Source: Membranipora membranacea
Lineage: Eukaryota > Bryozoa > Gymnolaemata > Cheilostomatida > Membraniporidae
Direction: 5' to 3'
Length of the DNA stretch: 64,000 bases
Assembly (NCBI GenBank): GCA_914767715.1
Contig: OU612065.1
Coordinates: 33,542,001-33,606,000 of the forward strand
Part shown: in pieces, positions 48,501 through 58,587 of the stretch
Numbering within the stretch: the stretch's first letter is position 1
Layout of the letters: each line of letters starts with the position of its first letter
The notes under the pieces: generated by a model
What the model was told of the DNA's origin: nothing
The model's database searches: none
The model's input: only the letters and a program-made list of their open reading frames with translations
Program-made: the position numbers and the translations under genes

Positions 48501-51500
48501 ACCATGATGTCAAAGTTATTAGGATGTAAATTTGAGCATAGCAAATTGGTAAAAGTAACTTGCATTTTTGGTCCCTAATATTACCCCCCACACAAGAAAA
48601 CCGCTGCATGTGTAGTAACAAGTCTCTATAATGATGCTGGACCTGAACCGCAGGCCACCTTCAAACCTGAGGTGCTCATATTCTAAACCTTTCACACGGG
48701 GATTTAGGCTTAAACTTGTTTTTTTAAATGTTTAACAAAATTACCCGTCAGGAAAAAACTGAAAAAGGGAAAAAAATCAATCAAGATGGCGAAAAAAATA
48801 ATCAGAACATCAACATTTGAATAATATATAATTGAGTATTGAACATAAATTAAATGGTATATTGTAAAAAGTAGATGCTATCATATTAACTAGGAAGTTA
48901 TTTGAAGTTAAGTGTAGCTTGAACATGTCTCTCATATTAAAAGTGCACGAAGAATTAGAATTTTCTAACATAAATGGTGGACATGTCTTGTTTATCAATT
49001 GATGTCCAGTTATGCTAATAAAATATATGTTGAGCACTGGTAGATGTAGAAGGTGTAATAACCCTGATAATTCGTTAGTTGGTACCAGGTGATTAGGAAT
49101 GATTTGATATTACATATCAACCTGAATGCTTTTTTCTGGAGTAAAAATAAGTCATCTCGTATATAGTAACTTTGGATAATACTTATGATGTGGCAAAAAA
49201 TTAAATGATGGTAAAGTATAACAGATGTTTTGTTGTCAAAAAAGGCCTACAAAGTTTTAATTGCCTTTGCTACCTTTTTACTGACACAGGAAACATGGTC
49301 ATGCCATGTTAGCCTGTCATCCATGATGAAATCTAACAGTTTACGTTCAGGCTTTATCAACAGACTAACTGGTTCAGACTGACATTATTAGGGGAATATC
49401 AACTGATTCTCTGACTATGTCCATAATAAATACTGTAAAAAAATACATTTACCTAATCTCATCATAACATTATTATGTGTTCTCTGTTATAGTCTAGGAT
49501 CACTCACCAGCCTGGAGTCCCTGTGGTTACGTGGTAATGAATCACTGACCGAGTTACCAGATGAGATCAGGGGATTGAAGAGTTTGCAGACATTAAATGT
49601 ATCACTGTGTGGCCTCACCAGTCTGCCAAGCAGGTAAATATATATATTTATATACATTCATTACAAATTGAGTTCGAGTCGCTTTAAGAACATATTGATG
49701 TGCATTGAAAGAATATATGTATATATGAATAAATATATAAATATTTATATATATATAAATTCATTGCATGTTGAGTTTAAGAACTTTAAGAACATATTGA
49801 TGTGTGCTGAATCTCAAGCTCTAAGCTGAAAATATTGCATTATGAGACTGGTGTGTAGAATACAATCACCAACAAGGTGAGTCTCAATTGCAATTTTTTG
49901 TCAAATTTTTATAAATGCTGTAGGACGTAAATTTTAACTGCATGATATTGTCATAAATCAAATTTATGGCAGGATATTAAGGATTTGTCTTAAGTGCTGT
50001 TGGTCAGAGTTTTGGGTATACCAATTCGCCAGATCTGCGAGAGATAGAATTTACAATACAAGTATGGAATTTATGGAATCCTACTGATATGCAAATTATG
50101 CCTGGAATCGTCAATATGATATAAGTATTTAGATTAATTCCTTTTTAGGGCAGTTGTGCGCAATATAAACATATAGGAATGGAAAGTGATATACCTACTC
50201 AAGAATATTATGAAGATCATCTTTAGGATCATATCCCCTTGTAAAAATCACTGACCCAGCTTTGTTGCCAGTATTATAGGAGTTGCTTGCACCGATGTGT
50301 TTGTATACGCTGTTTGTCAGGTTTTTGGCTAAGCCAACCGCAAGGAATATTGATAATAGAAAAGGCAATTGAAAATATCATAGCCTATTGATCGTTGGTG
50401 TGCAGTCTTTGTATTAAACATGTGGCCAAACATCTCTGGGCATCACTGCCAAGAAAATTTATGTTGTTAGGTAGGAATTAATGAGCTATTTTTTAGTTAG
50501 CTGCAAACGATATTCCGCTAATAAATAAAACTTGCAGATACTATAAATGGCAAAAAGATTTTCCCAAATAAATTGTAAAACCAATAATTCATACATTACT
50601 ATCAATCTATTTATAAGCGGTCATATACTCTCCAAATATTACCAGATTCCAAACTCCAGGGGATGGTTTCAATAAGAGACTCAAAAGATCTCTTATAGCT
50701 TCAAAATTCAGCAATAAATAGATAGACAGACATAATGTTTCCCATCATTCAGTAAGTGTTTGCATTGCTGTTTGTCCGGTTTTTTTATATCAGCAAGCTT
50801 TGAAAAATAGAAATTAGAGAAGATATTTGAGAATATCAAATTTTATTTTACATCCAAAATATATAATCCCCTTTGTTAGAACTTACCTGTCTCAGAGTTG
50901 TAGGCTGGGCATGTTACAGAGACCAGGTTATCTTTTTGTTAAGCCAATGCAGAATCACAACCCAAGGCCTGCAGGTCAGATTCACTTTCTCCCATCTCTA
51001 TCCAGGTTAATAGATCACCCAATAGTGATTCCGTACATGTGCTCCATTTTGGCGCCAAACATCTCATAAAAGTTTGTTTACATTGATAAGGAAGAATTTG
51101 ATGTCAGGAGTGGGACTCTCATAAACAATGCCCTATACTATCAAACAATAATTACTGATAAATAAATTTACAAATTTACAAATAAATTTTTCTCAGTAAA
51201 TAGTAATTATTTTTTGAATAACATTATAGCTGCACATTCCTCCGCTATATTTGACTCTGCGGATGGATTTTTGAAAGCTTATTTTCTACATTTAAAAGAA
51301 AGTAAAATATGAAAAAACTGTAGGAATACAATACATTTTACTACTCATTCTTTTCCCGAGTTCAGTTTTTAGTTATATTACAATGGCTAGGCTCGATGTG
51401 ATTACCATGATGTAAACGTTATTAGGATGTAAATTTGAGCATAGCAAGTTGGTAAAAGTAACTTGCATTTTTTGTCCCTAATATTACCCCCCACACAAGA

Positions 51501-54500
51501 AAACTGCTGCATGTGTAGTAACAAGTCTCTATAATGATGCTGGACCTGAACCGCAGGCCACCTTCAAATCTGAGGTGCTCATACTCTAAACCTTTCACAT
51601 GGGGTTATAGGCTTAAACTTGTTTTTTTAAATGTTTTACAAAATTAGCCGTCAAGAAAAAACTAAAAAAGGGAAAAAAATCAATCAAGATGGCGAAAAAA
51701 TAATCAGAACATCAACATTTGAATAATGTATAATTGAGTATTGGAACATAAATTAAATGGTATATTGTTAAAAGTAGATGCTATCATATTAACTAAGAAG
51801 TTATTTGAAGTTAAGTGTAGCTTGAACATGTCTCTCATATTAAAAATGCGCGAAAACTTAGAATTTTCTAACATAAATGGTGGACATGTCTTGTTTATCA
51901 ATTGATGTCCAGTTATGCTAATAAAATATATGTTGAGCACTGGTAGATGTAGAAGGTGTAACGAACCTGATAATTTTTTAGTTGGTACCAGGTGATTAGG
52001 AATGATTAGGAATGATTTGTATATTACATATCAACCTGAATGCTTTTTTCTGGAGTAAAAATAAGTCATCTCGTATATAGTAACTTTGGATACCACTTAT
52101 GATGTGGCAAAAAATTAAATGATGGTAAAGTATAACAGATGTTTTGTTGTCAAAAACGGCCTACAAAGTTTTAATTGCCTTTGCTACCTTTTTACTGACA
52201 CAGGAAACATGGTCATGCCATGTTAGCCTGTCATTCAATTATTAAACCTAACAGTTTTCGTTCAGGCTTTATCAACAGACTAACTGGTTCAGACTGACAT
52301 TATTAGGGGAATATCAACTGATTCTCTGACTATGTCCATAATAAATACTGTAAAAAAATACATTTACCTAATCCTATCAAAACACTATTATGTGTTCTCT
52401 GTTATAGTCTAGGATCACTCACCAGCCTAGAGGTGCTGAGGTTAGATGGTAATGAATCACTGACCGAGTTACCAGATGAGATCGATGGATTGAAGTGTCT
52501 GCGGGAGTTATATGTACGAATGTGTGGCCTCACCAGTCTGCCAAGCAGGTAAATATGATATATATATATATATATATATATAGAGGGAAACTGTGATTGT
52601 GTCAGCTAACTTGGCCAAAGATATGTCCACAGAGTAAGGATACAGAGGTGAAACTTTAATGAGAGTCATAGTGCCTTCGGTTTTGGATTCACTGTGGGAA
52701 AATCATCAATCTGAATATTTGCCAGTTTTACTAAATATATTAGTTACAATGGCAATTTGTGACGCAGACATGCCTACCTATGATAGGTCATAATTCATTC
52801 TGTATGTTACCTAAAGACTGATTTCCAACTTTCTTGAAATGTTCAATCTGCAAGCTATACGCCATATTGTTGTCATTTCTGTTAGGATACATAGGCTATG
52901 AGTTATCTGGGGTTTTAAAATGAGTTATATCATATAGATTTATATGCGGCTTGGGTCAGTACACGGACATTTCTTAATTTTGATGACCGCCCCGGCTATC
53001 AATTGCCACATGTATATCATGATAACACTCATTTTAAAAAATATGGAAAAATTTTGGAAATCAGTTTTAGGTTAAATACAGAATGAATTATGACCTATCA
53101 TAGGTAGGTCTGTCAGCATCACAAATTCCCATGGTAACTTATATAATCAGTAAGATTAGCAGGTATCCAGATTGATGATTTTCCCACAGGGAATCCAAAA
53201 CCGAAGGCACTATGATTATCATTAAAGTTTCCCCTCTGTATCCTTACTCTGTGGACATATCTTTGGCCAAGTAAGCTGACACAATCACTTTTGTGGGTTA
53301 AGGTTATGATACCAGCGTTGACCGATTTAGACATTTTATATATGTGATTGGATGATGTTGCGTCATTTTATCGGAGAAATGAGGCCGAAAATGCTGTTTT
53401 TAGCAAAGTGGATGGCTGCGCTACATTGATTGCTACAAATTTCTAAACAGGTTACATTCATTCTTAGAGACATAGTTCATCCTAATTTTAGGTGGAAAAT
53501 AATATTTGATGAGCCCAAAATGGCTTTTTAAGTCACGTCATAATGCGTGTTGTTTTTTAACTTTGATGATATAATGCTAAATTTTAAGCTACGATTTGAG
53601 ACAGTTCGAATAAAATAGGGCCATATTTTTTCCTTTTTTTCCACTATATTGCTGTTTAAATGACACACACCACAAATTTCAGCAGTATATCAAATGTATC
53701 AATATCAGCATAGACCATCAAAGGTAGATACGTTTTGCGCCATTTATCAATAACGTCAAACATGCTGTCAAAAGGTCCAGCACTAAAGACAGACAAATTT
53801 ATTTTGAAAATTCTCACATACGAAGCCGCTTTGATTAAGCTTGGTACAAACAGGAAATGCCAACAGAATACGGCACTATGCATTTGTCTTCCTCGAATTA
53901 TACCACACAGAATACCCAAAACAGCCAATTTAAGGGGCTTTTCAAGGTGTTTTTCGGCATTCTGTGTGGTATAATTCGAGGAAGACTAAAACATAGTGCC
54001 ATATTCTGTTGGCATTTCCTGTTTTTACTATGCTTAATCGAAGCGGCTTCGTATGTGAGAAGTTTCAAAATAGATTTGTCTGGCCTGAGTGCTGGACCTT
54101 TTGACAGCGTGTTTGACGTTATTGATAAATGACTTAGTTGGTTAAAATTGCAAGTGTTGTCTCTGTCCGAGGACTGAGGAATATCAGTGCCTTAAGGGCG
54201 CGGCCGCCGTATTTGTCGGCAAGTTGCTCTCAGTGTGCAGGCAGGCCGGAGCATACCTGGGGCGTCATGTGTCATGAGCCCAGTAGTCAGTAGACCGCAG
54301 CGGGATTCGAAGCCGGGACCTCCAACGCTTGCGCGTCAGAGGGCAGGCGCTCTAAACAACTGAGCTACCTCCTACTCCTTGTCTAGTAGTCACAGTAAAG
54401 TAAAACTGATAAAGTAGAAAAGAAACTGTAGTCTGGAAGCTGTCACGTAAAATATTGAGAGATGACGGCATCTCAACTACCACGTTCCATCCTATTACCT

Positions 54501-55980
54501 AAGCTTAGCCAGTTGTTTTCATCAATCAGTCACCAGCCTGCATATTGCTATATTACTGTATTTTTCTGTATAATATATTTTGTGTGTGTCAGGATGTAAA
54601 GCAAAGCAGTTAATTGAATGCATATGAGAAGTTTGGAACAGCTGTTGGATATCACATACTGCTATAAACACTATTTACATCAAAACATTAGATCATTTTT
54701 CAATAAATAATACTAATACTGAGTGCAAAGTTACCTCACGTACCATTCTAACTAATAGTAAAAAACTAAGCAATACCAAACCAAAGCCAGGACCAAAGCA
54801 ATATACAGTGTAGCTAGTGCTGCAGTAGCCTGTCTTGACAAGCTTTGTTCGGTGGGGGGTGGGGGAAAATGCAAGAGTTGACAAACTTTGTTCTCCACCC
54901 CAACCGAACAAAGCTTGTCAAGACAGGCTAGTCCTGCAGTAGTCATGCAACAGTTTTACACTGAAAGATTCATAGCACTTCTGGGTAACAATCGTAGAAA
55001 TCGTCATCCTGCTGACCTAATGAATATATGCCATGTACTGTACAAGTATAATAGACTAGCACTTTAGAGCTTCCTATTTTCCTTCCACACTGGAACCACT
55101 CACACCAGTGGATAAAAAAACTCTTATGATGAGGGTTGCCATAACAAACTCCGTATAAATCCTCTAGTTGCTAGACTATACACCAACACCAGTTAACTGC
55201 AGTTCTCTAATTGTGTACTACTGTGTATTTGTTAGCACTCTGTGTGTATGGACAATTGAATCCACCTGAGCAATCAACTTCATTATGTGTCTTGCAAAGG
55301 TTGTGTCTAAGATTTTGTTTTGAGCTGTGAAAAAGTGGTTGGCATACTTTCAATTATAACGACTGTCTACTATTCTACTATGTCTACTATCTGCTATCGA
55401 AGAATTTCAGATGAGAAAACTTTTATCACCTTACAGAGAATAACAGATATTTTGCTCCATTATAGACATTATAGACCTATCGTCATAAACCAATTTTATT
55501 TAAAATTATTGTCTGCCGTGCTGATGGTCAGAGTTTTGGGTATGACAATACCCGAGAGGTAGAATTTACAATACAAGTATATAATTTATTGTAAAGTTAT
55601 CAATACAGAATCACAACCCAAGTATCTATAATCAATCTGAGGTGCTCATAGTCTCAAAACCTTACATGCAGGGTTAGGGCTTCAGCTAGTTCAGGCTGGA
55701 TCAACAGACTAACTGGTTTACAGCGACGTTATCAGGGAAATATCGACAGATTTACTGCCATGTTCTTATTAAATACTGCAAAAAAAAACATTTACCTCAT
55801 CTCATCACATCACATCACAATCTGTGTTCTCTGTTATAGTCTAGGAACACTCACCAGGCTGGAGTACCTGTGGTTAAGTGATAATAAAACACTGACAGAG
55901 TTACCAGATGAGATCGGGGGATTGAAGAGTCTACGGACATTAAATCTTTCAGAATGTGGCCTCACCAGTCTGCCAAGCAG
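36560..55980 (+). CDS. leucine-rich-repeat protein gene built from 16 identical-length phase 2-2 exons (5' and 3' ends unresolved)
   Basis: Exons in order: 36560-36625, 37643-37862, then sixteen 141-bp LRR exons: 38604, 38982, 39645, 40308, 40677, 41338, 41716, 42094, 42757, 43127, 43505, 44169, 44547 (each +140), 49493-49633, 52408-52548, 55840-55980. Joins are phase-consistent: the first two link through a split GTG, and every later join is phase 2. The second exon (V-Y-R-V-W-Y-R-D-N, then D-Q-I-A-P-K-L-K-H-L-M-L-H-G-M) leads into the repeats as an N-cap-like segment. Each LRR exon encodes 47 residues, two LRRs of the L-x-x-L-x-x-L-x-V-x-x-N-x-x-L-x-x-L-P type. All sixteen are open, giving 752 residues of LRR. 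No signal peptide, membrane, kinase, NACHT or other domain is visible. LRRs bind ligands or partner proteins; the function here is unknown. The last exon ends in a good donor, so the gene should continue beyond, yet no further exon is seen to 64000. Not all exons need be in one transcript. Confidence 0.8.
36660..36808. repeat. diverged copy of the GCCTGTCTTGACAAGC hairpin element
   Basis: GCCTGTCTTGACAAGCTTTG (36661 on) is matched in inverse by ACCAACTTTGTCAAGACCGG (about 36786-36805), with about 100 bp between. The same arm sequence forms the hairpins at 54826-54930 and 62738-62842. It lies in an intron of the LRR gene. Confidence 0.6.
38604..38744 (+). CDS. LRR exon 1 (141 bp, phase 2-2)
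   Basis: Begins N-M-C-T-M-V-N-L (the preceding exon ends AA, giving Asn rather than Ser). Variable core: N-V-C-G-N-E-D-L-Q-I-L-P-E-W; second LRR V-S-Y-C-G-L-E-E-L-P-E-R. Followed by a short intron (237 bp). Confidence 0.85.
38982..39122 (+). CDS. LRR exon 2
   Basis: Core N-V-S-G-N-R-S-L-R-R-L-P-D-G-I-F; second LRR V-S-H-C-S-L-Q-E-L-P-E-R. The only array copy with T-Q-L and I-F-M-M. Followed by a long intron (522 bp). Confidence 0.85.
39645..39785 (+). CDS. LRR exon 3
   Basis: Core N-V-S-G-N-T-S-L-K-R-L-P-D-W; second LRR V-S-H-C-S-L-Q-E-L. Followed by a long intron (522 bp) almost identical to the one after exon 2. Confidence 0.85.
40308..40448 (+). CDS. LRR exon 4
   Basis: Near copy of exon 1, with core N-V-C-G-D-E-D-L-Q-I-L-P-E-W: the consensus Asn of the first LRR is replaced by Asp. 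Second LRR V-S-Y-C-G-L-E-E-L. Short intron (228 bp). Confidence 0.85.
40677..40817 (+). CDS. LRR exon 5
   Basis: Core N-V-C-G-N-E-D-L-K-R-L-P-D-G; second LRR V-S-H-C-S-L-Q-E-L-S-E-R, with Ser replacing the usual Pro. Nearly identical to exon 11. Long intron (520 bp). Confidence 0.85.
41338..41478 (+). CDS. LRR exon 6
   Basis: Same protein as exon 1 apart from the split first codon (Ser here, Asn in exon 1): core C-G-N-E-D-L-Q-I-L-P-E-W, then Y-C-G-L-E-E-L. Short intron (237 bp). Confidence 0.85.
41716..41856 (+). CDS. LRR exon 7 (mosaic)
   Basis: Starts S-V-C-T instead of S-M-C-T. Core N-V-S-S-N-R-S-L-K-R-L-P-D-W (exon 3-like), then Y-C-G-L-E-E-L (exon 1-like): a mosaic of two exon types. 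Short intron (237 bp). Confidence 0.85.
42094..42234 (+). CDS. LRR exon 8
   Basis: Core C-G-N-E-D-L-K-R-L-P-D-G, then H-C-S-L-Q-E-L-P-E-R. Differs from exons 5 and 11 at the Pro/Ser position. Long intron (522 bp). Confidence 0.85.
42757..42897 (+). CDS. LRR exon 9 (mosaic)
   Basis: Core N-V-R-G-N-R-S-L-K-R-L-P-D-W followed by K-L-E-N-L (exon 1 type) and a unique V-S-E-C-E-L-E-E-L. Short intron (229 bp). Confidence 0.85.
43127..43267 (+). CDS. LRR exon 10
   Basis: Like exon 7, with S-S-N-R-S-L-K-R-L-P-D-W then S-L-A-K-L (Ala for Thr) and Y-C-G-L-E-E-L. Short intron (237 bp). Confidence 0.85.
43505..43645 (+). CDS. LRR exon 11
   Basis: Encodes the same protein as exon 5, including the L-S-E-R ending, so exons 5 and 11 are a recent duplicate pair. 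Long intron (523 bp). Confidence 0.85.
44169..44309 (+). CDS. LRR exon 12
   Basis: Core N-V-S-D-N-K-S-L-K-R-L-P-D-W; second LRR V-S-D-C-I-L-Q-E-L, shared only with exon 13. Short intron (237 bp). Confidence 0.85.
44547..44687 (+). CDS. LRR exon 13 (last of the tight array)
   Basis: Core N-V-S-G-N-M-S-L-R-R-L-P-D-W; second LRR V-S-D-C-I-L-Q-E-L. Followed by a long-type intron start, then a truncated exon copy at 44835. Confidence 0.85.
44835..44884 (+). pseudogene. truncated LRR exon copy (3' 50 bp only)
   Basis: Matches the last 50 bases of an array exon (L-T-K-L-D-V-S-H-C-R-L-Q-E-L-P-E) and keeps the GTAAAT donor and a long-type intron. On its left it is fused directly to intron sequence (AAAATTGATCC) without an acceptor. 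It cannot be spliced in as a normal exon and looks like a product of unequal exchange between an intron and an exon. Confidence 0.8.
45560..46025 (+). mobile_element. degenerate LINE fragment (endonuclease/RT linker region)
   Basis: With several frameshifts and stops, the plus strand reads R-Q-P-W-M-T-T-E-L-Y, then K-N-Y-Q-K-L-Q and A-K-R-D-Y-F-A-H-K-F-E-S-C-K-N-N. Later comes A-E-K-F-N-Q-F-F-V-S-I-G-S-S-L-A. This order is typical of the segment between endonuclease and RT in CR1/Jockey-like LINEs. It lies in the large intron after LRR exon 13. Confidence 0.65.
46512..46541. repeat. 30-bp perfect palindrome inserted in one of three duplicate copies
   Basis: AAGGATTTCAAGAAA joined to its exact reverse complement with no loop. 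The equivalent positions near 51005 and 57322 read CCAGGTTAATAGATCACCC without it. Here GGTTAAT flanks both sides of the extra bases. Confidence 0.85.
46821..48388. mobile_element. 1,568-bp TTAA-flanked insertion (piggyBac-type target site)
   Basis: Compared with the duplicates near 51292 and 57609, which read CTACATTTAAAAGAAAG uninterrupted, this copy has 1,568 extra bases flanked by TTAA (46817-46820 and 48389-48392). The ends are imperfect inverted repeats: GGTATAGTAACG at the left and, reversed, GGTAAAAGAACG at the right. No transposase frame is seen. TTAA duplication is the hallmark of piggyBac-type transposons, so a non-autonomous element is inferred. It contains an M1 block at about 47055-47270. 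Confidence 0.75.
49493..49633 (+). CDS. LRR exon 14 (second subfamily)
   Basis: S-L-G-S-L-T-S-L-E-S-L-W-L-R-G-N-E-S-L-T, then V-S-L-C-G-L-T-S-L-P-S-R. Same 141-bp length and phase 2-2 as the array exons, but a diverged sequence. It is therefore an older duplicate of the same cassette. TA-rich repeats follow the donor. Confidence 0.85.
50780..52300 (+). repeat. older intronic duplicate shared by 46.28-49.4, 50.78-52.3 and 57.09-58.58 kb
   Basis: The block preceding exon 15 also precedes exon 14 (46.28-49.4 kb) and lies at 57.09-58.58 kb. Landmarks are TTGATGTCAGGAGTGGGACT and AAGATGGCGAAAAAA. The cassette therefore duplicates together with about 1.5 kb of upstream intron. A 78-102 codon frame (S-N-F-I-L-H-P-K, later Q-S-C-R-L-G-M-L-Q-R-P) stays open in all three copies. 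Confidence 0.8.
52408..52548 (+). CDS. LRR exon 15 (second subfamily)
   Basis: S-L-G-S-L-T-S-L-E-V-L-R-L-D-G-N-E-S-L-T, then L-R-E-L-Y-V-R-M-C-G-L-T-S-L-P-S-R. Intact 141-bp phase 2-2 exon. Its expected counterpart in copy B is missing. Confidence 0.85.
52553..52582. repeat. TA dinucleotide repeat
   Basis: About 13 TA units just after the donor of LRR exon 15, at the left edge of fold-back element X. Confidence 0.85.
52587..53300. mobile_element. fold-back element X (copy A)
   Basis: Left arm of about 260 bp (GTGATTGTGTCAGCTAACTT..., ATAGTGCCTTCGGTTTTGGA, ACCTATGATAGGTCATAATT) is repeated in inverse order and orientation at about 53040-53300. The arms are separated by about 190 bp and have diverged by point changes and small gaps. 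No protein is coded. It resembles a long-arm MITE or foldback transposon. Confidence 0.75.
53660..54135. mobile_element. fold-back element Y (copy A)
   Basis: Sequence at about 53735-53925 (GCCATTTATCAATAACGTCA ... TTCCTCGAATTATACCACAC) is repeated inverted at about 53955-54130, with a roughly 40-bp centre. Both arms carry open frames in mirror orientation, a by-product of the palindrome. Copy B is at about 61590-62070. Confidence 0.75.
54190..54378 (-). mobile_element. tRNA-derived SINE, family S2 (copy A)
   Basis: Minus strand: GGAGGTAGCTCAGTTGTTTA (box A), GCGCCTGCCCTCTGACGCGC, then box B GGCTTCGAATCCC, and a tail with CTCCGGCCTGCCTGC. It is the same family as the copy at 18.6 kb, with a different anticodon arm. 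Confidence 0.8.
54826..54930. repeat. 28-bp perfect hairpin arms with 49-bp centre (copy A)
   Basis: TAGCCTGTCTTGACAAGCTT... (54826-54853) is exactly complementary to 54903-54930. The centre holds a G-rich run (GGTGGGGGGTGGGGG) and a further AGAGTTGACAAACTTTGTTC. CTGCAG lies just outside both arms. Confidence 0.9.
55840..55980 (+). CDS. LRR exon 16 (second subfamily, copy B counterpart of exon 14)
   Basis: S-L-G-T-L-T-R-L-E-Y-L-W-L-S-D-N-K-T-L-T, then L-N-L-S-E-C-G-L-T-S-L-P-S-R. It differs from exon 14 by more than the flanking introns seem to differ, mostly at LRR strand and loop positions. Intact donor GTAAAT; no downstream partner exon is visible. Confidence 0.85.
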
Positions 55981-58587
55981 GTAAATATATATATTTATAT
56001 ACATTCATTACATATTGAGTTTGAGTCGCTTTAATAACATATTGATGTGCACTGAAAGAATTTATATATATATATATAAATTCATTGCATGTTGGGTTTA
56101 AGAACTCTAAGAACTTATTGATGTGTGCTGAATCTCAAGCACTAAGCTGAAAATATTGCATTATGAGACTGGTGTGTAGAATGCAATTACCTACAAGGTG
56201 ACCCTCGATTGCAATTTTTTGACAAATTTTTATAAACACTGTAGGACGTAAATATTAACTGCATGATATTGTCATAGACCAAATTTATGGCAGGATATTA
56301 AGGATTTGTCTAAAGTGCTGTTGGTCAGAGTTTTGGGTATACCAATTTCCCAGATCTGCGAGAGATAGAATTTACAATACAGGTATGGAATTTATGGAAT
56401 CCTACCGATATGCAAATTATACCGGGAATCGTCATTATGTGATATAAGTATTTAGATTAATTCCTTATTAGGGCAGTTGTGTGCAATATAAACATATAGG
56501 ATTGGAAAGTGATATACCTACTCAAGAATATTATGAAGATCATCTTTAGGGTCATATCCCCTTGCAAAAATCACTGACCCAGCTTTGTTGCCAGTATTAT
56601 AGGAATTGCTTGCACCGATGTGTTTGTATACGCTGTTTGTCAGGTTTTTGGCTAAGCCAACCGCAAGGAATATTGTTAATAGAGAAGGAAATTGAAAATA
56701 CCGTAGCCTATTGATCGTTGGTGTGCAGTCTTTGTATTAAACCTGTGGCCAAACATCTCTGGGCATCGCTGCCAAGAAAATTTATGTTGTAAAGTAGGAA
56801 TTAATGAGCTACTTTTTTAGTTAGCTGCGAGCGATATTCCGCTAATAATTAAAAGTTGCAGATACTATAAATGGCAAAAAGATTTTCCCAAATAAATTGT
56901 AAAACTAATAATTCATACATTACTATCAAACTATTTATAAGCGGTCATATACTCTCCAAATATTACCAGAATCCAGGGGATGGTTTCAATAAGAGACTCA
57001 AAAGATCTCTTATAGCTTCAAAATTCAGCAATAAATAGATAGACAGACATAATGTTTCCCATCATTCAGTAAGTGTTTGCATTGCTGTTTGTCCGGTTTT
57101 TTTATATCAGCAAGCTTTGAAAAATAGAAATTAGAGAAGATATTTGAGAATATCAAATTTTATTTTACATCCAAAATGTATAATCCCCTTTGTTAGAACT
57201 TACCTGTCTCAGAGTTGTAGGCTGGGCATGTTACAGAGACCAGGTTATCTTTTTGTTAAGCCAATGCAGAATCACAACCCAAGGCCTGCAGGTCAGATTC
57301 ACTTTCTCCCATCTCTATCCAGGTTAATAGATCACCCAATAGTGATTCCGTACATGTGCTCCATTTTGGCGCCAAACATCTCGTAAAAGTTTGTTTACAT
57401 TGATAAGGAAGAATTTGATGTCAGGAGTGGGACTCTCATAAACAATGCCCTATACTATCAAACAATAATTACTGATAAATAAATTTACAAATTCACAAAT
57501 AAATTTTTCTCAGTAAATAGTAATTATTTTTTGAAAAACATTATAGCTGCACATTCCTCCGCTATATTTGACTCTGCGGATGGATTTTTGAAAGCTTATT
57601 TTCTACATTTAAAAGAAAGTAAAATATGAAAAACTGTAGGAATACAATACATTTGACTACTCATTCTTTTCCCGAGTTCAGTTTTTACTTATATTACAAT
57701 GGCTAGGCTCGATGTGATTACCATGATGTCAAAGTTATTAGGATGTAAATTTGAGCATAGCAAATTGGTAAAAGTAACTTGTATTTTTTGTCCCTAATAT
57801 TACCCCCCACACAAGAAAACTGCTGCATGTGTAGTAACAAGTCTCTATAATGATGCTGGACCTGAACCGCAGGCCACCTTCAAATCTGAGGTGCTCATAC
57901 TCTAAACCTTTCACACAGGGTTATAGGCTTAAACTTGTTTTTTTTAAATGTTTTACAAAATTAGCCGTCAAATAAAAACTAAAAAAGGGAAAAAAATCAA
58001 TCAAGATGGCGAAAAAAATAATCAGAACATCAACATTTGAATAATTTATAATTGAGTATTGAACATAAATTAAATTGTATATTGTTAAAAGTAGATGTTA
58101 TCATATTAACTAAAAAGTTATTTGAAGTTAAGTGTAGCTTTAACATGTCTCTCAAAATAAAAAATGCGAGACAAATTAGAATCTTCTAACATAAATGGTG
58201 GACATGTCTTGTTTATCAATTGATGTCCAGTTATGCTAATAAAATATATGTTGAGCACTGGTAGATGTAGAAGGTGTAACGACCCTGATAATTCCTTAGT
58301 TGGTACCAGGTGATTAGGAATGATTTGTATATTACATATCAACTTGAATGCTTTTTTCTGGAGTAAAAGTAAGTCATCTCGTATATAGTAACTTTGGATA
58401 CTACTTATGATGTGGCAAAAAATTAAATGATGGTAAAGTATAACAGATGTTTTGTTGTCAAAAAAGGCCTACAAAGTTTTAATTGCCTTTGCTTCCTTTT
58501 AACGGACTAAGGAAACATGGTCATGCCATGTTAGCCTGTCATTCATGATGAAACCTAACCGTTTTCATTCAGGCTTTATCAACAGAC

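Larger units (their letters stand above)
49345..55379 (+). repeat. tandem segmental duplication, copy A (about 6 kb)
   Basis: Copy A carries LRR exons 14 and 15, fold-back elements X and Y, an S2 SINE and a GCCTGTCTTGACAAGC hairpin. Copy B (about 55688-63297) repeats the same order. Homology starts at GTTCAGGCT..ATCAACAGACTAACTGG and ends at CGACTGTCTACTATTC. Confidence 0.85.

Noticed and set aside
53656-54132. Open frames on both strands of fold-back Y, also at 61.5-62.0 kb
   Set aside because: The same peptide appears in mirror orientation because the DNA is palindromic. No splice sites or start support a gene.
46299-57386. Open frames of 80-102 codons conserved at 46.3, 50.8 and 57.1 kb
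   Set aside because: The copies are recent DNA duplicates, so an open frame is expected without selection. No domain or start context was recognised; kept only as part of the repeat description.
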